NCBI GenBank assembly: GCA_015492495.1
Contig: WGEY01000009.1
Coordinates: 1 to 43,105 of the forward strand
DNA length: 43,105 bases
From: Deltaproteobacteria bacterium
Lineage (GTDB): Bacteria; Desulfobacterota; GWC2-55-46; DRQE01
Direction: 5' to 3'
Shown here: positions 40,107 through 43,105 of the stretch, piece by piece
Numbering within the stretch: the stretch's first letter is position 1
Layout of the letters: each line of letters opens with the position of its first letter
The notes under the pieces: generated by a model
Told to the model about the DNA's origin: nothing
Seen by the model: the letters and a program-made list of their open reading frames with translations, nothing else
The model's database searches: none
Position numbers and translations under genes: made by a program

Positions 40107-40248
40107 TGAAGCTCCTTGCAGAGGGCTCAGGGAATCTTCTCATGTAAGGAACTATTTATATTTAGCTCGCTAACCCCGAAGCGGGCTTCGGGAGATGCCT
40201 GCCTGTGCCGTAGTCACGGCAGACAGGCGCTCGCAATGCATGTTCACA
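40107..40248 (+). repeat. Full-length copy C of the ~142-bp hairpin-rich intergenic repeat
   Basis: Starts TGAAGCTCC and ends ATGCATGTTCACA, as in copy B; contains GCCTGTGCCGTagtcACGGC(ag)ACAGGC hairpin. Confidence 0.8.
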
Positions 40249-40708
40249 AAACCACTTCAAGTCTTGCCTTGTCTATGTTGGAGAGCTCTATTTTCCAGAG
40301 CCTGCCCTCGGAGTCTTCCAGGGTCACACTGTCATCGCCGACGCCTACCAGCACAGCCCTGAAGTTTCTCCTGCCGTCCAGAGGCTCCTTTGTTCTTAAA
40401 CGTATCTTCTTGCCCACCGCGTTTCTGAAGTCCTTCTCCCTTACGAGCGGCCTGTCCAGGCCGGGGGAAGAGACCTCGAGGGAGTAGCTTTCGGGAACCA
40501 CGTCTTCCACATCAAGAAGCGTCCCGAGTTCCCGGCTAACCATGGTGCAATCGTCGATCGTGACCCCGCCAGGGCCGTCGATAATCACACGCAGGATCCT
40601 GCGGCCTGACTCCGTGGCGTACACCACGTCCACGAGCTCAAGCCCGAGCTCGTCGACGACAGGCTCGGCCAGCTCCTTTACCTTCTCCGCCAAGGCGGTA
40701 TACCTCAA
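40244..40708 (-). CDS. rimP: Ribosome maturation factor RimP
   Basis: LGLELVDVVYATESGRRILRVIIDGPGGVTIDDCTMVSRELGTLLD...YSLEVSSPGLDRPL. Confidence 0.96.
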   Translation of the reverse strand: MRYTALAEKVKELAEPVVDELGLELVDVVYATESGRRILRVIIDGPGGVTIDDCTMVSRELGTLLDVEDVVPESYSLEVSSPGLDRPLVREKDFRNAVGKKIRLRTKEPLDGRRNFRAVLVGVGDDSVTLEDSEGRLWKIELSNIDKARLEVVL

Positions 40709-40745
40709 GGATCCTCCATGGAGCGGTGAAACTTTCCATTAACGA

Positions 40746-40771
40746 AAAAAGTGGGCGTTCAGCCCACTTTC
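40746..40771 (-). terminator. Rho-independent terminator downstream of the CapA-family gene
   Basis: Minus strand GAAAGTGGGCtgaacGCCCACTTTTTT: perfect 9-bp stem, 5-nt loop, T run. Confidence 0.85.
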
Positions 40772-40779
40772 AATATGTT

Positions 40780-40808
40780 AATTTAACACAGAAAAAGGGG
40801 GTTTGCAA
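40780..40808 (-). promoter_or_regulatory. Candidate promoter for rimP-nusA operon
   Basis: Minus strand TTGCAA-17 nt-TAAATT between the CapA gene and rimP. Confidence 0.4.
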
Positions 40809-40829
40809 GGGGAAAGTCGTTAAGAAACT

Positions 40830-41924
40830 TCAACGAGTCGCCTCTGCGGAACGCGGGTAAGCGGCAGGGGATGATCCCGTAACGATAAGGCCGAACGCGG
40901 GAATCTCGGGTGTTCGGCCCATGTCCAGCACCGTATTGAACCTTACTGATCTTTCCTCGATCTCCTTCAGGGCCGCCTCCGCGTCCGCCCCCTTCAACGG
41001 AACGGGTCTGAAGTGGACGAACCTGTTGTCTACATTGAGCGGTACGACCCGTGCCGACTTAACGGCATAGCCGCCGTCATCAAGCATCGAAAACACCACC
41101 ATCGCCATCATGCCCTCGACCCCTTTGTGGCTGTATGAGCCGAAGACGAAGTTCCCGAGGCTGTAGAATATAAGCCCGTTCCTGTATATCTCTACCGACT
41201 GTATGGTGTGCGGGTGATGGCCGATCACGAGGTGGGCGCCGCTGTCTATTGCAAGGTGTGCAAGCCTTACCTGGTAGTCCTTGGGATGCTTGAGCCCCTC
41301 CTCGCCCCAGTGAAAGGACACGATGACTATGTCGGCGTGGCTGCGCGCATCCCTCACATCCCGCCGTATGTACTTGACGAAACCGGGGAAGGTGCCGGGA
41401 GAATCCTTCTTCGCATAGAAGGACTTTGGAAGCGTATTGGAGAAGGCAAGGACCGCCACCTTTACACCGCCGACATCGACTACCGCGGGCCTTCTCGCCT
41501 GATCCAGGTCGGCCCCGGCCCCCGTATGGAGGATCCCGTGGCTGTCGAGCAGCGAAAGCGTATCCCTGAGCCCCTCTTCTCCGTAATCCATAATGTGGTT
41601 GTTTGCAAGGGTCACGATATCTATTGAGTCCTTCAACGACTTCACCGCCACGGGATCGGCCCTGAGCAGGAACTCCTTTTCAACCGATGTGTCCGTGGAA
41701 TCGGTGATCGGGGATTCGAGGTTGGCTATTGCGATATCCGCCTCCCTGAGCACGCCGGCCGTATACCTGTAGGGATAGGCGGGGCCGAACCTTTCAAGGT
41801 ACCGGGTGACCCATCCGCCGAGGTAGATATCTCCCACACAAACTACGGTAATATCTCCGGCCATCGCCGTAACCGGGGCCAAGAAGCACACCATAATGAA
41901 AAAAGACAAAACCTTGTTCCTCAT
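40830..41924 (-). CDS. CapA-family (poly-gamma-glutamate biosynthesis-like) metallophosphatase
   Basis: Signal peptide MRNKVLSFFIMVCFLAPVTAMA; VGDIYLGGWV, NLESPITD, LANNHIMDYGEEGL, HWGEEG, GHHPHTIQ. Confidence 0.92.
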   Translation of the reverse strand: MRNKVLSFFIMVCFLAPVTAMAGDITVVCVGDIYLGGWVTRYLERFGPAYPYRYTAGVLREADIAIANLESPITDSTDTSVEKEFLLRADPVAVKSLKDSIDIVTLANNHIMDYGEEGLRDTLSLLDSHGILHTGAGADLDQARRPAVVDVGGVKVAVLAFSNTLPKSFYAKKDSPGTFPGFVKYIRRDVRDARSHADIVIVSFHWGEEGLKHPKDYQVRLAHLAIDSGAHLVIGHHPHTIQSVEIYRNGLIFYSLGNFVFGSYSHKGVEGMMAMVVFSMLDDGGYAVKSARVVPLNVDNRFVHFRPVPLKGADAEAALKEIEERSVRFNTVLDMGRTPEIPAFGLIVTGSSPAAYPRSAEATR

Positions 41925-41958
41925 CCAGTCATTCCTTTCTAACAAGGTGGCGCAAGGG

Positions 41959-42147
41959 TCAAGTAGTGTATCTAATGTACTTACAAGGTCTGAAGCGGAA
42001 AGAGTCGTACTCATAGTGCCCAACAGCAACACCGTTCTTCAGCACATCGGTCAGACGACCGGCAGTATCGTAGAAGTATTCATAGGTATCCGTTACTCCC
42101 TACACCGTCTCGGTCTTGGATGTTATGCGTCCGAATTTATCACGGGT
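41959..42147 (-). pseudogene. RHS/YD-repeat protein relic with in-frame stop
   Basis: Minus strand TRDKFGRITSKTETV*GVTDTYEYFYDTAGRLTDVLKNGVAVGHYEYDSFRFRPCKYIRYTT*: YD-repeat signature interrupted by TAG. Confidence 0.85.
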
Positions 42148-42329
42148 AGAAGATTGTCAAAGAACAAGTGCTAAAAACGGTAGCCTGAATTCAAGAACCC
42201 GAAAAGGGTTGGCTAAGTTGAAAGGATTGAATTTTACCAAATACTCAAAACTTCCCTCCCCAGAAAAGTTTTTTATCTCCTTTTAACCCGTAATGCTCAA
42301 TCAAGCCTCTATAGAAAGCATACAGTGCT

Positions 42330-42933
42330 ATAAAAATACTAAAGGGATAGTGAACCTCCGCCGACAGGAGTCGGCGGTTTCTGAATAAGTTACTCCAGAT
42401 CGAGTTTCAGTTGCCCTTTGTCTTCTTTTTCTTGGTGTTCGACATATGACAAAATCTCCTTCTCGCTCAGACCAATCGTTGAAACACAGTAGCCGCGCGA
42501 CCAAATCCCTTCGCGCCCCCATATCGCTTTGTTCATGGAAGGAAATTTTGTCTTCAATTCCTTGGCGCTGCGGGACTTTATATATTGCACGGCCCGGGCA
42601 ACCGAAACTCTCGGTGGAATGACTATTACCATATGAATATGATCAAGTTGAACGTTGACCTTGATTACCTCGATATCTTCAGCCAGCCCGTCGAGGTGCC
42701 GCAAAACTTTTTCTGCATACTGCTTTATACCTTCTACAAACAGCTTTTTGCGATATCGAGGGGTCCAGACGATGTGGTATTCAGTTTTGTATACGCCATG
42801 AGCGCTCTTACGAAATCTCATGCATATTGTTATATCCCATTAGCGGACAAAACTCCACATCGTCTGGACGGCCTATTCATCACCAGACAGGAGTCTGGTG
42901 TTTTAACGGCTAAATAAAAATACTAAAGGGATA
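42330..42933 (-). mobile_element. IS200/IS605-family element with tnpA only
   Basis: TnpA ORF flanked by two 8-bp-stem AGGA-loop hairpins and by 20-bp direct repeats ataaaaatactaaagggata (42330-42349, 42914-42933). Confidence 0.8.
42390..42821 (-). CDS. tnpA: IS200/IS605 family transposase (Y1 HUH)
   Basis: YHIVWTPRYRKKLF, LDHIHMVIVIPP (HUH), WSRGYCVSTIG, SYVEHQ (candidate catalytic Tyr). Confidence 0.95.
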   Translation of the reverse strand: MRFRKSAHGVYKTEYHIVWTPRYRKKLFVEGIKQYAEKVLRHLDGLAEDIEVIKVNVQLDHIHMVIVIPPRVSVARAVQYIKSRSAKELKTKFPSMNKAIWGREGIWSRGYCVSTIGLSEKEILSYVEHQEKEDKGQLKLDLE

Positions 42934-43054
42934 ATAAAGAAAAAGAACTGCTATCACTGCTGTCCCATTAACAAGAGATAAAAATAGCCTGAACCGGGCC
43001 TCTGTGATACAATGCGTTTACTACAAACCATTGAAAACAAAGGAGGTTCAGGCT

Positions 43055-43105
43055 ATGGCGCATTGTAACACAGTTATGAGTCAAATGCTCAAAATTTTTT
43101 CGAGA
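43055..43105 (+). CDS. N-terminus of IS4-like (DUF4372-type) transposase, truncated by window edge
   Basis: aaaggagg RBS then MAHCNTVMSQMLKIFSR, resembling the MAH.NTV..QLLK N-terminus of IS4-group transposases. Confidence 0.7.
   Translation, partial: MAHCNTVMSQMLKIFSR

Noticed and set aside
41896-42174. 92-aa plus-strand ORF
   Set aside because: Antisense to the YD-repeat relic, which has clear family similarity on the minus strand.
1-43105. CRISPR arrays, tRNA or rRNA genes, or a defense island
   Set aside because: No regularly spaced repeats, tRNA-like TPsiC arms or rRNA segments were seen. The gene content is mainly conserved housekeeping clusters.

Overview
This 43.1 kb bacterial window is almost entirely minus-strand. 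It looks like a Gram-negative, Deltaproteobacteria/Nitrospirota-like core chromosome; that affiliation is inferred only from gene content and order. Reading in transcription order (high to low coordinate), the gene blocks are: CapA-family protein; rimP-nusA-ylxR-infB-DUF503-rbfA-nrnA-like DHH-truB-rpsO-pnp-M16 peptidase; OmpR-type response regulator; glcD-glcF; GH57 glucanotransferase; kdsC-lptC-lptA-lptB-rpoN-hpf-ptsN-hprK-rapZ-PTS IIA(Man)-PTS IIB(Man)-HPr-EI; metK; ahcY; a fused nucleotidyltransferase/phosphomannomutase-like protein; MBL hydrolase; coaBC; divergent UDG-like protein; NfeD-slipin; radC. Only two convincing full-length plus-strand genes were seen: a small Zn-ribbon membrane protein and a Zn-dependent phospholipase C-like protein. 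Both ends carry mobile-element debris: an IS256-like transposase C-terminus on the left, and an RHS/YD-repeat relic, an IS200-type element and the start of an IS4-like element on the right. The most interesting non-gene signal is a family of about 142-bp hairpin-rich intergenic repeats (two full-length and several degenerate copies). Others are a predicted four-way-junction RNA between rpsO and pnp, a PMM-like domain and a UDG-like protein with altered catalytic motifs, and an IS 5' end whose inverted repeat could sequester the transposase RBS. No tRNA, rRNA or CRISPR was seen. No clear new multi-gene system was found.
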